A stretch of DNA of 64,000 bases. Origin: Rhizobium subbaraonis (lineage in GTDB: Bacteria; Pseudomonadota; Alphaproteobacteria; Rhizobiales; Rhizobiaceae). A model generated the notes under the pieces. The model had not been told where the DNA came from. It searched no databases and was given only the letters and a program-made list of their open reading frames with translations. Both the position numbers and the translations under genes were made by a program. Shown one piece after another: positions 34,076-42,774 of the stretch; the first letter of the stretch is position 1; each line of letters opens with the position of its first letter. Location: the NCBI RefSeq assembly GCF_900220975.1, contig NZ_OBQD01000002.1, positions 1 to 64,000 of the forward strand, read 5' to 3'.

Positions 34076-35185
34076 TCACATCAGTTCGCTATATACCCTC
34101 GCTATATCCTGCGCCGACAGCGGAACATAGTTGTTCACCAGCAATCGCTGCTGCGTTTCGATCACCTTGTCGGCGTATCGGCCGGCATCGCCGGCAGTCA
34201 TGCCATATTCGCCAAGCCGCCTTGTCGGCACCACCGCGGCAAGAAGCGCATCAAGCGCATCAAACGGATTGCCACCATCGCTCACGCCCACGACATCCTC
34301 GATTAGGCGTGCGATGTCGGCGATCTTTCCATCCGGAGCCTTCTCGTAGTAGATTTTGAAGACCGGCGGCAGGAATAGGCGTGTCGCCTCGCCGTGCGGC
34401 ACGTGATGCGCGCTGCCGAAATGCATCGCGATGGCGTGAACGCCGCCGGCGAGCACGTTTGCCAGTGCGATGCCTGCCATGTTGCTGGCTGTCAGGTAGG
34501 CCTTGGCATCCTGCTGTATGACCGAGCGGCCATGTTGCACGATGCGCATGTAGCCCTGCAGGATGGCCCGGATGGCCGCCATGCAAAACATGTCCGTATA
34601 AGCGCTGGCCCGCGGCGCCAGGTAGATCTCCAGCGCATGCACGAGCGCATCGGCCGAAGACGTCGCGAAGACGTGATAAGGGATTTTCGACAGGAGTTCG
34701 TCGATCAGGACGGCATGGTCCGCAAAACCCGCATCGAAACCCTTGCCGATCTTGCTGCCGATGGACGGGAAGTCGAAGACCGAGACACAGGTGACTTCGC
34801 AGCCTGTACCGCATGTCGTCGGGATCAGCACGAGGCCGGCCTTGCGGCCCGGCTGTACGCCCGCCGCAAAAAGCCCTGCCACTGTCTCATCCGCATCCAA
34901 GGCCAGAACCTTCGCACAGTCCAGGATGGAGCCGCCGCCGATCGCGATGAGACGATCGAAACCGAGCTTGCGAACGACGCGTAGCATCTCGTCGACGGCG
35001 ACATCCGTCGGCTCGCCGCCGCAGAAGTCATCGTAAAACAGGGTCTGCGCCGGCGTATCCCGCATGAAGGCATCGTGCAGGACGCGTTGCGTGAAGATCA
35101 GGTCCCGTTCCGTGACGGCATGGGCTTCGGTGAAGGCGGCGAATGTGTCATAGCCATGAAGCTGTGGGCGAACAGCGAACTTCAT
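34076..35185 (-). CDS. Iron-containing alcohol dehydrogenase, 4-hydroxybutyrate dehydrogenase-like
   Basis: 369 residues, group III iron alcohol dehydrogenase. NAD motif AIGGGSILDCAKVLAL, VLIPTTCGTGCEVTCVSV, and metal ligands in SSADALVHALE and HAIAMHFGSAHHVPHG. The overall pattern, including YYEKAPDGKIADI, RRLGEYGM and TQQRLLVNNYVPLS near the end, is that of clostridial 4-hydroxybutyrate dehydrogenase (4HbD). It would interconvert an omega-hydroxy acid and its semialdehyde, though sulfoacetaldehyde/isethionate-type substrates are also known in the wider family. It lies six bases after the acylating aldehyde dehydrogenase gene. Confidence 0.88.
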   Translation of the reverse strand: MKFAVRPQLHGYDTFAAFTEAHAVTERDLIFTQRVLHDAFMRDTPAQTLFYDDFCGGEPTDVAVDEMLRVVRKLGFDRLIAIGGGSILDCAKVLALDADETVAGLFAAGVQPGRKAGLVLIPTTCGTGCEVTCVSVFDFPSIGSKIGKGFDAGFADHAVLIDELLSKIPYHVFATSSADALVHALEIYLAPRASAYTDMFCMAAIRAILQGYMRIVQHGRSVIQQDAKAYLTASNMAGIALANVLAGGVHAIAMHFGSAHHVPHGEATRLFLPPVFKIYYEKAPDGKIADIARLIEDVVGVSDGGNPFDALDALLAAVVPTRRLGEYGMTAGDAGRYADKVIETQQRLLVNNYVPLSAQDIARVYSELM

Positions 35186-35191
35186 CGTCGT

Positions 35192-36610
35192 TCAGGCTCC
35201 CGCAGCGATGCGCACGGCGGCGATCTTCCCCAACAGGGGACCATAGATGGCCTGATCATCCGGCGCTGACCGGTCAAGCGGCTCGGCGATGCGCGTTGTG
35301 TTGTAGTAGTGCTTCTGGGTGACGTTTTCGGACACTGAGTTGCCGCCCCAGCTGCCGCAGCCGAGCGAGAAGGTCTTGGCCAGCCCATTGGACCAGCTGC
35401 CCGAATTCGCGACACCATGCGGCTGGCGCACGATGACCCGCGACGTCTTCGTTTCGAGGCCGAGCCTCAGGATGCGCTCTGGATCGTTGGAATGGATGCC
35501 GCAGGAATGGCCCGAGCCGGAATAGCCGGTGATGGCATTGACCCGCGCGATGGCGTCGTCGAAGGCATCATACTTGTAGCAGGTCAGGACGAGGCTGAGC
35601 TTTTCGCCGGAGAACGGAAAGTCGGCACCGGCTCCCTGCTCTTCCACCACAATGAACTTGCGGTCCGCCGGCACGGCGATACCGGCAAGGGCTGCGATTT
35701 CGCCGACGGGGCGGGCCACCACCTTACGCGAGACATGACCGTTTTCCCAAAGCACGGCCTGAAACTTCGCCTTCTCTTCGGCCGTCGCGATATAGGCGCC
35801 TTCTTTTTCCAGCGCGCGGAGGAAGTCGTCATAGATGGATGCCTGGACGATGATGGCGTTTTCGGCCGAGCAGCCGGAGGCGTTGTCGCCGGTCTTGCCG
35901 ATCCTGATCTTGGATGCGGTTTCCGTGAGATCGACCGTCTCATCGATGATCACGGCGGCATTCCCGACGCCGACGCCGTAGGCCGGCTTACCTGAAGAAT
36001 AGGCCGCCGCCACCATATCGCCAGAGCCCGTCGCCATAGTGACGTCGCACTGAGCCATGAGTTCGGCGGCGAGCGCCTTGGACGGCGCAGCGATGCATTG
36101 AACCAGATCTTCCGGGGCATCGAGTGCGCGAAGCACCTGACGAATGACATCCACGACGAAGATGGTGGTCTTCTTGCTCGCCGGATGCGGCGCGCAGATC
36201 ACGGCGTTGCGGGCGCGAATGCCCAGAACGGATTTGAAGATCGGCGTCGCCTCGCAATTGGTGCTCGGCACGAGCGCCGCGATAACCCCATAGGGCTTGG
36301 CGATCGTGATGATCCCGTTTTCCTCGTCCCGGTCGATGACGCCGACGGTCTTTTCCGTGCGGATATCATGGAAGATCGCCGGCATCTTGTGGGTCAGCTT
36401 GGCGCGCTTGCTTTCGACAAGGCCCATCTTCGTCTCGTCATAAGCCATTTCGGCAATCGTCTCCGCCAACTGGGGGCGCGACAGATGGTAGACGATGGCA
36501 CCGGCGATCAGGTCGACCTGCTCCTGGCTGTATCCGTTCAGGATTGCCTGCGCCCTGCGCGCGCGGTCAACGAGTTCTGCGATGTGAAGATGATCTGCGG
36601 ACTGAGACAT
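35192..36610 (-). CDS. CoA-acylating aldehyde dehydrogenase (SucD/SauS-like)
   Basis: 472 residues. Catalytic Cys247 in DNASGCSAENAII, and the C-terminal LGCGSWGGNSVSENVTQKH typical of CoA-acylating enzymes (PduP, AdhE, SucD, SauS). The N-terminal half (AILNGYSQEQVD, YDETKMG, EKTVGVI) resembles succinate-semialdehyde dehydrogenase (CoA-acylating) of clostridia. With the next gene it could turn 4-hydroxybutyrate into succinyl-CoA. A sulfoacetaldehyde-to-sulfoacetyl-CoA role is the main alternative. First gene of the minus-strand operon. Confidence 0.87.
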   Translation of the reverse strand: MSQSADHLHIAELVDRARRAQAILNGYSQEQVDLIAGAIVYHLSRPQLAETIAEMAYDETKMGLVESKRAKLTHKMPAIFHDIRTEKTVGVIDRDEENGIITIAKPYGVIAALVPSTNCEATPIFKSVLGIRARNAVICAPHPASKKTTIFVVDVIRQVLRALDAPEDLVQCIAAPSKALAAELMAQCDVTMATGSGDMVAAAYSSGKPAYGVGVGNAAVIIDETVDLTETASKIRIGKTGDNASGCSAENAIIVQASIYDDFLRALEKEGAYIATAEEKAKFQAVLWENGHVSRKVVARPVGEIAALAGIAVPADRKFIVVEEQGAGADFPFSGEKLSLVLTCYKYDAFDDAIARVNAITGYSGSGHSCGIHSNDPERILRLGLETKTSRVIVRQPHGVANSGSWSNGLAKTFSLGCGSWGGNSVSENVTQKHYYNTTRIAEPLDRSAPDDQAIYGPLLGKIAAVRIAAGA

Positions 36611-36803
36611 TGTTCCTCCGGGCCGCGGCTACGGCCACTTGCTGCACGCCGTGATGCATCAGGTAAGGCATCACGAGTCCTATACGTTGATCAAGAGGCC
36701 AATTCAACCAAAATATTTTCTCTGATGCATCAGTTTGTATTTTTATTGATACATTCAATAGTCCATGCTAGGCGGCATCACGAGCGATAACGGAGGACTA
36801 ACG
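36611..36803. promoter_or_regulatory. Divergent promoter with two TGATGCATCA palindromes
   Basis: 193-base region between the acylating dehydrogenase (minus) and the HMG-CoA-lyase-like gene (plus). Perfect palindromes TGATGCATCA lie at 36652-36661 and 36723-36732. GGCATCACGAG is directly repeated at 36667-36677 and 36774-36784, and ATTGA/TCAAT arms occur at 36745-36759. An AT-rich core sits at 36700-36760. The paired palindromes are good candidates for operators of the nearby GntR-FCD regulator. Confidence 0.55.
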
Positions 36804-37718
36804 ATGATGCACCAGCAGGATCGGGTGGAGATCAATGAAGTGGTCCTGCGGGACGGCTTCCAGAACGAGCCGGATTTCGTTCCCACCGAAGACAAGATCC
36901 GCCTTGCGGATGGTCTATCCCGCACGGGTATCCGGCGTCTGGAGGTGTCGTCCTTCGTCTCGCCAAAAGCGATACCGAACCTGCGCGACGCGGCCGATGT
37001 TTTGCGGGGCATCGAGCGCGTACCGGGCGTGCGCTACACCGCACTCGTGCCGAATGTGCGCGGCGCCGAGCGGGCCCTGGAAGGCGTCGTGGACGAGGTG
37101 AACCTCGTCATGTCCATTGGAGAAAAACACAATCTTGCGAATATGCGCATGACCTGCGACCAGTCGCTGGCCCAGTTCCGGGAGATCATGACCGTGATTG
37201 CGGGTAGCGGCATCTTCGTGAACGGCACGATCGCCACGACGTTTGGCTGCCCCTTCGAGGGTCGCCAGCCGGTGGAACGGGTGCTGTGGGCCATCGATAG
37301 CTATCGCGAAATGGGCATCGAGGGAATCACCATCGCCGATACGATCGGCGTCGCCAATCCCCGTCAGGTCGACGAACTCACGACAACGATCTTCCGGCAT
37401 CACCCCGACCTGCCGTTGACGCTGCATCTGCACAACACGAGGGACCTGGGCCTCGCCAACGCACTTGCCGCCTATGATGCCGGCATCCGAAGCTTCGATT
37501 CCGCACTTGGCGGCATCGGCGGCTGCCCCTACGCACCCGGCGCGACGGGCAATGTCTGCACCGAGGATCTCGTGCACATGTTCCACAATTGCGGCATCGA
37601 CACCGGCGTCGATCTTTCAGCGCTGATCGGGCTTTCAGGCGAGCTTCCCGTCCTTCTGGGTCACGGGACGCCCGGCTATGTCGTGAAGGCCGGCACCAGC
37701 GATCGCGTTTACGCTTAG
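36804..37718 (+). CDS. HMG-CoA lyase family protein (DRE-TIM metallolyase)
   Basis: 304 residues from ATG 36804, after GGAGGAC. DRE-TIM signatures are VLRDGFQNEP (the Arg-Asp pair that binds metal and carbonyl), VEVSSFVSPKAIPNLRDA as EVSSFV, TFGCPFEG, ADTIGVANP and LHLHNTRDLGLANALAAYDAGI, then GCPYAPGATGN with the mobile-loop Cys. The family cleaves 3-hydroxy-3-methylglutaryl-CoA or related 3-hydroxyacyl-CoA to acetyl-CoA (or pyruvate) plus a keto acid. It diverges from the acylating aldehyde dehydrogenase, which hints that an acyl-CoA made there may be its substrate. Confidence 0.9.
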   Translation: MMHQQDRVEINEVVLRDGFQNEPDFVPTEDKIRLADGLSRTGIRRLEVSSFVSPKAIPNLRDAADVLRGIERVPGVRYTALVPNVRGAERALEGVVDEVNLVMSIGEKHNLANMRMTCDQSLAQFREIMTVIAGSGIFVNGTIATTFGCPFEGRQPVERVLWAIDSYREMGIEGITIADTIGVANPRQVDELTTTIFRHHPDLPLTLHLHNTRDLGLANALAAYDAGIRSFDSALGGIGGCPYAPGATGNVCTEDLVHMFHNCGIDTGVDLSALIGLSGELPVLLGHGTPGYVVKAGTSDRVYA

Positions 37719-37807
37719 ACGCTGGCGGTTTTCGCCGCGCCCGCCAGCCCGGAGCTCGCCAATTTCGTCTCTAACCTGTTCCGACATCGCAACGGGGCCA
37801 AGAAAAT

Positions 37808-39184
37808 ATGACCGACAAAACCACGCCGAAGATCCTGATCGTCGACCTGGTAGGCCTTGCCCCCGGACCGGACGGCCGCCCCGGCCATTCCGATGTCAAG
37901 GCGCATATCGAGGCCCGTGGTGGTGCCTTCCACGAAGGCTCCGCACGTGGCCGGCCTGCCCCGGAAGCCGGACGGCCACATTTCTATTACCTGCCCATGC
38001 TGTCGACCGAGGCAGAGCTTCTAGCCGAAGCCGGGGACGGACTCTACGACGCCGTGATCGCGGCAGCGACCTTCCTGCCGAAGGACACGCGCTTCGATCT
38101 CGGCGGAGTGCGGATCGGCTCCGGGACCGGCAATATGGGCTCCGCCAGTTGGGGCGGCGGCGACGGACGCGGCGGCATCGCCCCGCTGATGAACACGCCC
38201 GGTATCAACGCCCATGCCACTGCACAGATGGTCATGAAGGCGCTTCTGCGTGTTCGGCCCGACCTGCCGGTCGACGAGATGAACGCTCTTGTGGCGGCCG
38301 GCCGCATAGATACGGGCCGCGATCTTGTGCGTTTCCCGACGTGCAAGCTGGAGGGCCGGGTCTTTGCGGTCATTGGCTATGGCAATATCGGACGCGAAGT
38401 GGCGAAGCTTGCGCGCGCTTTCCGCATGACGGTGCGCATCCATGCCCGATCCCGACACCGTAAGTGGGTCGAGAGCGAAGGTTTCCACTATGCCGCGACG
38501 CCCCGTGACGCGGCAGATGGCGCCGACGTGCTTTCCGTGCATATCGGCCTCGGTCCGCTCGGTGCGAACGGCTACGCAAATGCCGGTCTCGTTGGCGAGG
38601 AGGTGCTGTCGGCGCTCGCTATGGGCGCTGTCGTGATTAACTATGATCGCGGCGAGCTGATTGATGTGCGGGCACTTTCTGCGGCGCTTTCGTCTGGCCG
38701 TGTCGCCCACGCCGCCATCGACGCGGACCTTTTCCAGGACCCTGCGCAGGGCACCCTGTCGGGTCCGATGGCCCCCTATTTGTCGCTCCTGCCGTCGCAC
38801 GCGGAAAAACTGTCGCTCCTGCCGCATGCCGCCGCCGACACCGATCATCCGACCCGCGTTTCCGGCGCCATCCAAGCCGTGGATCAGATCCTCGATGCCA
38901 TTCAGACGGGTGTCACGCGCAACCTGAAAGGCGACCTGCCGGCAGGATACAGCGATGGTGGTGCGACTTCGCCGACCGGCGCTGGTGAAGGCCGGCTGGA
39001 AGAGCTTCGTTCGGACGCCGCGCGGGTCGAAGCGCTAAGAACCGCCGGACGCGCCTTCTTGCTGGCGCTCAACAGCCTGGTGGAAGACGGCGCTGCGACG
39101 GCCGGCGAACAACTCCTGCTCGACAGCAACCTTCTTGCCACGCTGTTGCGCGCGGAGAGCTTGGAAGGCCCCTACAAGGGTTGA
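37808..39184 (+). CDS. Long D-isomer-specific 2-hydroxyacid dehydrogenase-like protein
   Basis: 458 residues. Residues about 195-330 are a clear NAD-binding core: VIGYGNIGREVAKLA, ADVLSVHIGLG, GAVVINYDRGELID and HAAIDADLFQ, with a candidate His in LLPHAAAD. The N-terminal third (YLPMLSTEAELLAE, GSGTGNMGSASWGGGDG) is a diverged substrate domain, and about 90 extra helical residues follow the core. Most family members have 310-340 residues, so this is an uncommon subfamily. It lies 89 bases after the lyase gene with a short hairpin between (37722-37747). Substrate unknown. Confidence 0.8.
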   Translation: MTDKTTPKILIVDLVGLAPGPDGRPGHSDVKAHIEARGGAFHEGSARGRPAPEAGRPHFYYLPMLSTEAELLAEAGDGLYDAVIAAATFLPKDTRFDLGGVRIGSGTGNMGSASWGGGDGRGGIAPLMNTPGINAHATAQMVMKALLRVRPDLPVDEMNALVAAGRIDTGRDLVRFPTCKLEGRVFAVIGYGNIGREVAKLARAFRMTVRIHARSRHRKWVESEGFHYAATPRDAADGADVLSVHIGLGPLGANGYANAGLVGEEVLSALAMGAVVINYDRGELIDVRALSAALSSGRVAHAAIDADLFQDPAQGTLSGPMAPYLSLLPSHAEKLSLLPHAAADTDHPTRVSGAIQAVDQILDAIQTGVTRNLKGDLPAGYSDGGATSPTGAGEGRLEELRSDAARVEALRTAGRAFLLALNSLVEDGAATAGEQLLLDSNLLATLLRAESLEGPYKG

Positions 39185-39239
39185 CGACAGGTCAGCTTGT
39201 ATGGGTTCAATCGGGCTTGCAGCGGAGTTGAAGCAGGTC

Positions 39240-40457
39240 TCACGGATCAAGAGCGCCCGTCCGAAGTCCCGCAGATCGTTGCGCTGTACCACCTCCTCCG
39301 GGAGCATCACCGCGGAACCGGCTGCGGCTAACATGCGTCAGCGCATGATCCTCCAAAATCCGCCCCGCGATAGAGCGACCTTTCGCGTCGAATAGGTGGA
39401 TGTCATTCGTCCGCGCAGTGAAGCGGATAGTGTCCATCCTTGCGTATGCTTCGTCGTCCGCTGTCTTGATCAGGTATTTTTGAGCAGAACCGACCATATC
39501 CACGTAAAGAATCTGGACTTCGCCAAGATGCTCGACGAAATCGACTGTGCCGGTGAGCACTGGACCGTGTTCCCCGGCTGGGATAATCTGCGTGTTTTCA
39601 GGGCGAATACCGATGCTGAGCCTTTCGCCCACTGGCAGTACCCCGCGATCGGCAGACACGTTCAGCTCAGCACCGCACTCAAGCATGAGATGTGTGACGC
39701 CCTGCGACTTCCCCACGACCGTGCCTTCGAGAATGTTCATCGCCGGCGAACCGATGAACTGGGCAACGAAAAGGTTGGCCGGCCGCTTGTAGAGTTCGAG
39801 GGGCGTTCCAACCTGCTCGATGTTCCCGTCCTTGAACACGACAATGCGATCGGCCAAAGTCATTGCCTCGACCTGATCGTGGGTCACATAGATCATGGTC
39901 ACATCCGGCATGCTTTGCTTCAATTTGGCGATCTCGATCCGTGTCGCCACACGCAGCGCCGCGTCGAGATTGGAAAGCGGTTCGTCGAAGAGGAAGACCC
40001 GCGGATTGCGCACGATGGCGCGGCCGATGGCGACGCGCTGCCGCTGTCCGCCGGACAGCGCTTTCGGCAACCTCTGCAGATACTTGCTAAGTTGCAGGAT
40101 TTCCCCCGCCTTTTGAACCCGCTCGTCGATCTCGGCCTTAGAGACGCCGGCAATACGCAATCCGAATGCCATATTTTCGTAGACCGTCATGTGCGGATAG
40201 AGCGCATAGGACTGGAACACCATGGAAATGCCGCGCTTGGAAGGCGCCACGGTGTTCATCCGCTCCCCGTCGATGACGAGGTCGCCAGACGTTATCGTCT
40301 CGAGACCCGCGATCGAACGCAGCAGCGTCGACTTTCCGCAGCCGGAGGGCCCGACGAAGACAATGAATTCCCCCGACTTTATGTCGAGGTCGATCCCATG
40401 CAGGACTTCAAAATCGGCATAAGACTTGCGTATATTTCTCAGCGTGAGATCAGCCAT
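39240..40457 (-). CDS. Carbohydrate ABC transporter ATPase, UgpC/MalK type
   Basis: 405 residues. Walker A GPSGCGKST near 36, signature LSGGQRQRVAIGRA near 135, Walker B VFLFDEPLSNLD, switch YVTHDQVEAMTLAD and a C-terminal TOBE/OB regulatory domain with GIRPENTQII. The normal end (NDIHLFDAKG) comes near residue 360 and about 45 extra Gly/Arg-rich residues follow, possibly read-through after loss of the original stop. It powers the sugar permeases at 42.9-44.8 kb although the oxidoreductase and kinase genes lie between. Confidence 0.93.
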   Translation of the reverse strand: MADLTLRNIRKSYADFEVLHGIDLDIKSGEFIVFVGPSGCGKSTLLRSIAGLETITSGDLVIDGERMNTVAPSKRGISMVFQSYALYPHMTVYENMAFGLRIAGVSKAEIDERVQKAGEILQLSKYLQRLPKALSGGQRQRVAIGRAIVRNPRVFLFDEPLSNLDAALRVATRIEIAKLKQSMPDVTMIYVTHDQVEAMTLADRIVVFKDGNIEQVGTPLELYKRPANLFVAQFIGSPAMNILEGTVVGKSQGVTHLMLECGAELNVSADRGVLPVGERLSIGIRPENTQIIPAGEHGPVLTGTVDFVEHLGEVQILYVDMVGSAQKYLIKTADDEAYARMDTIRFTARTNDIHLFDAKGRSIAGRILEDHALTHVSRSRFRGDAPGGGGTAQRSAGLRTGALDP

Positions 40458-40504
40458 CGTTCCCGCTCCATTTTCTTGATTTCACCCGCGAGCACACCGC
40501 GCCG

Positions 40505-41908
40505 TCAGGGCGCGAGCCCAGCCAGGAACCGCGTTATCCGATCCGGCTTCCTGTTTTGGATTTCGAGGTCATTCTTCCGGCGAATGGCCCGACGGACGAC
40601 CCTGGCGCCTGCGTAGCGCAGGGGCTCTGGCGGCAGCCGCGTCCGTCTGCCGATGCCGACCAGTCCGCAACGGCTCCACACATCGTCGCGGCCGAGAACA
40701 AGGCTTGCCATGATCTTCCCGGCGACAGGGGCTTGCGCGATGCCCGTGCCGTTGAAGCCCATGGCATAGAAGATGTTCGGGTGGTCCCTGAGACGATCAA
40801 AAACCGGCAGGTGCTGCGCCGTGCAGTCGATCGGTCCGGTCCAGTCGTAGAGAACCGGCACCCCCTTGAGTAGCGGATAGACCCGATGCATTTCCCGGAT
40901 ATTGTCCACCCCCGCATCCCCGCTGCGGTTGAATCGATGGTCGATGCGGTCCCCAAAGGCAATGCCGCCGGTGCCACGCCCGAAGATGACCTCTCCGCCT
41001 GGCGTTCGCTGATAATAGAGCACGTGATGCTGCGCATCGCAGATCGAGGCGCCATCGGTCCATCCGATTTCGTCGAGGATATCAGGTACAGGTGCGGTGG
41101 CGATGACCTGGCTGCTGACAACGTAGAGATAGGGGTGCAGTTCGGGAATGGCCGACAGCCAGGCGTTTGCGGCAAGGATCACCTTGCCGGCAGACAGGAC
41201 GCCCTTCGCCGTGCGTAATTGCGGCCTGTCGCCCGGCACGATTTCGAGAACCGGACTATGTTCGTGAATGATGACGCCCCTGGAAAGGGCGAGCCGGCGC
41301 AGGCCGAGGGCGAGCTTTGCGGGCTGGACGGTCCCTGCCCTCTCCTCGACGATGCCGACGTAGGAGGCGGCGGAGCCCGTGCGGAGCAGGATTTCTGCGC
41401 GTTGGAGCGGCCGGAAGCGCTCTTCTCCAATCGTACGGCACACGTTGCAAGCTTGCGCCCAGGCGCCTTCCTGCGCAGTCGAGCTTGCCGTCCATAGCCA
41501 GCCGTCGAGGCGCAGATCCATCTCGATGGTGCCTGCGGCCTGCAAGCTGCTCAGTTCCTCGATGGCATCGGTGGTCGCCCGGCACAGCATGAGCGCGTCA
41601 TCCTCACCCACGAGCGCGCGCAGCATGTCGATTTCCGCAAACCAGCTATGAACCTGGCCGCCATTGCGGCCCGAAGCACCTGACCCGCAGAAGTCCGCCT
41701 CGAGAACGGTCACGCGCGTCAGCGGGGCTTGCTCCTTTATGCGTAGAGCCGTCCAGAGACCGGCATATCCGCCGCCGACGATCGCCACGTCACAGTCCTC
41801 GCTGCCATGCAACGGAGCGGTAACGGCGTCCGCATCGATGCTCTGCAGCCAGAAGGAGCGGTCCGCCTTTGCTGCAGCAACAGGAGGCCTCATCTTGATG
41901 GAGTTCAT
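40505..41908 (-). CDS. FAD-dependent oxidoreductase, DAO family (PuuB/amadoriase-like)
   Basis: 467 residues from ATG 41908. FAD-binding VAIVGGGYAGLWTALRI near 40-56, SGASGRNGGQVHSWF near 77, and the C-terminal FAD contact AMGFNGTGIAQAPVAGKIMA. The family oxidises secondary amines (gamma-glutamylputrescine, N-methyl amino acids, fructosyl amines) to imines with release of peroxide. Within an operon holding FrlB- and FrlD-like genes, an oxidised N-substituted amine such as a fructosamine or the released amine is the likely target. Its start is directly after the kinase stop. Confidence 0.88.
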   Translation of the reverse strand: MNSIKMRPPVAAAKADRSFWLQSIDADAVTAPLHGSEDCDVAIVGGGYAGLWTALRIKEQAPLTRVTVLEADFCGSGASGRNGGQVHSWFAEIDMLRALVGEDDALMLCRATTDAIEELSSLQAAGTIEMDLRLDGWLWTASSTAQEGAWAQACNVCRTIGEERFRPLQRAEILLRTGSAASYVGIVEERAGTVQPAKLALGLRRLALSRGVIIHEHSPVLEIVPGDRPQLRTAKGVLSAGKVILAANAWLSAIPELHPYLYVVSSQVIATAPVPDILDEIGWTDGASICDAQHHVLYYQRTPGGEVIFGRGTGGIAFGDRIDHRFNRSGDAGVDNIREMHRVYPLLKGVPVLYDWTGPIDCTAQHLPVFDRLRDHPNIFYAMGFNGTGIAQAPVAGKIMASLVLGRDDVWSRCGLVGIGRRTRLPPEPLRYAGARVVRRAIRRKNDLEIQNRKPDRITRFLAGLAP

Positions 41909-41910
41909 GC

Positions 41911-42774
41911 TCAGGCCCTCTGTGTCGTGCGGATGACGCTGGCGTACTTGTCCAGCAACCATTGGGGAATCGCCCGGATCGGCTGGGGAAATCCACCGAG
42001 ATGCGTGCAGGTTTCCGCGGCATTGGCCGCGGAACGATCAAGGGCGGCCCGCTCCGAGCAGCCCTCGAAGAAGCGCGACAGGAGGAAGGTTGCGATGAAG
42101 CTGTCCCCCGCGCCGCAGGTATCTACCACGGTCACCGGGACGGAGCCTGCGGCAAACACCTTGTCGCCATTGTCGTAGAAGGAGCCGCGCTTGCCGCAGG
42201 TGACCACGACCTGACGCGCGCCCTCCGCCTTGAGCCGCGCGATCAGCGGCTCGACAGGCACGGCCGGATCGTCCGGGCCGGAGGCGAAGACCAGCGGAAC
42301 GCCGTCGAGCGAAAGCTCGAAGTGGCGTGTGGATACGTCGACGCTGAACGGCACGCCATCCGCAACCAGGCAACGGACCAAGGCTTCGCTGGAGTTCGTG
42401 CCGAGATGGACCCAATCGGCCTGCCGCAGCGCCTCGTAGCGCTCCGTGCTCGGGACATAGCCCTCCCCGACGCCGAGGGATTCGAGAAGAAAGCGCCGCT
42501 CGCCCGCATCGTCGGCAAGCAGAGTCACGGCAGAAGAGCCGGGGCGTATCTCCACATCGCCCCGATCGAGGCCAGCCTCCTCGATGGCGCCGAACATGAT
42601 TTCCGCTTCCTCGTCCGGTCCCAGTGCACCGAAGTAGCGGGTATTCAGGCCCAGCCGGCGCCATTGCACGGCGACATTGAGGGCATTCCCGCCCACGGTG
42701 ACAAACCCCTTGGTCAGGTAGGCGTCGAGGCAATTGTCGCCGACGGCAATCAGATTGGGATTGGCGTTCTTCAT
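41911..42774 (-). CDS. frlD: PfkB-family kinase, fructoselysine 6-kinase (FrlD)-like
   Basis: 287 residues from ATG 42774. FrlD-type hallmarks are IAVGDNCLDAYL at the start and VGGNALNVAVQWRRLG, with the PfkB catalytic motif DTCGAGDSFIATFL near 240-253. FrlD phosphorylates the 6-position of fructosyl-amines after import. The ATG overlaps the stop of a short upstream frame by four bases, so it is translationally coupled. The natural amine partner (lysine, glutamine or another) cannot be told. The symbol is by similarity and context. Confidence 0.82.
   Translation of the reverse strand: MKNANPNLIAVGDNCLDAYLTKGFVTVGGNALNVAVQWRRLGLNTRYFGALGPDEEAEIMFGAIEEAGLDRGDVEIRPGSSAVTLLADDAGERRFLLESLGVGEGYVPSTERYEALRQADWVHLGTNSSEALVRCLVADGVPFSVDVSTRHFELSLDGVPLVFASGPDDPAVPVEPLIARLKAEGARQVVVTCGKRGSFYDNGDKVFAAGSVPVTVVDTCGAGDSFIATFLLSRFFEGCSERAALDRSAANAAETCTHLGGFPQPIRAIPQWLLDKYASVIRTTQRA

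Noticed and set aside
33386-36610. Sulfoacetaldehyde degradation via Xsc
   Set aside because: No Xsc (sulfoacetaldehyde acetyltransferase) or Pta gene in the window. SauS-like activity is kept only as an alternative for the acylating dehydrogenase.
39396-40616. 406-codon plus-strand frame opposite the sugar ABC ATPase
   Set aside because: Antisense to a gene with intact Walker A, signature and Walker B motifs.
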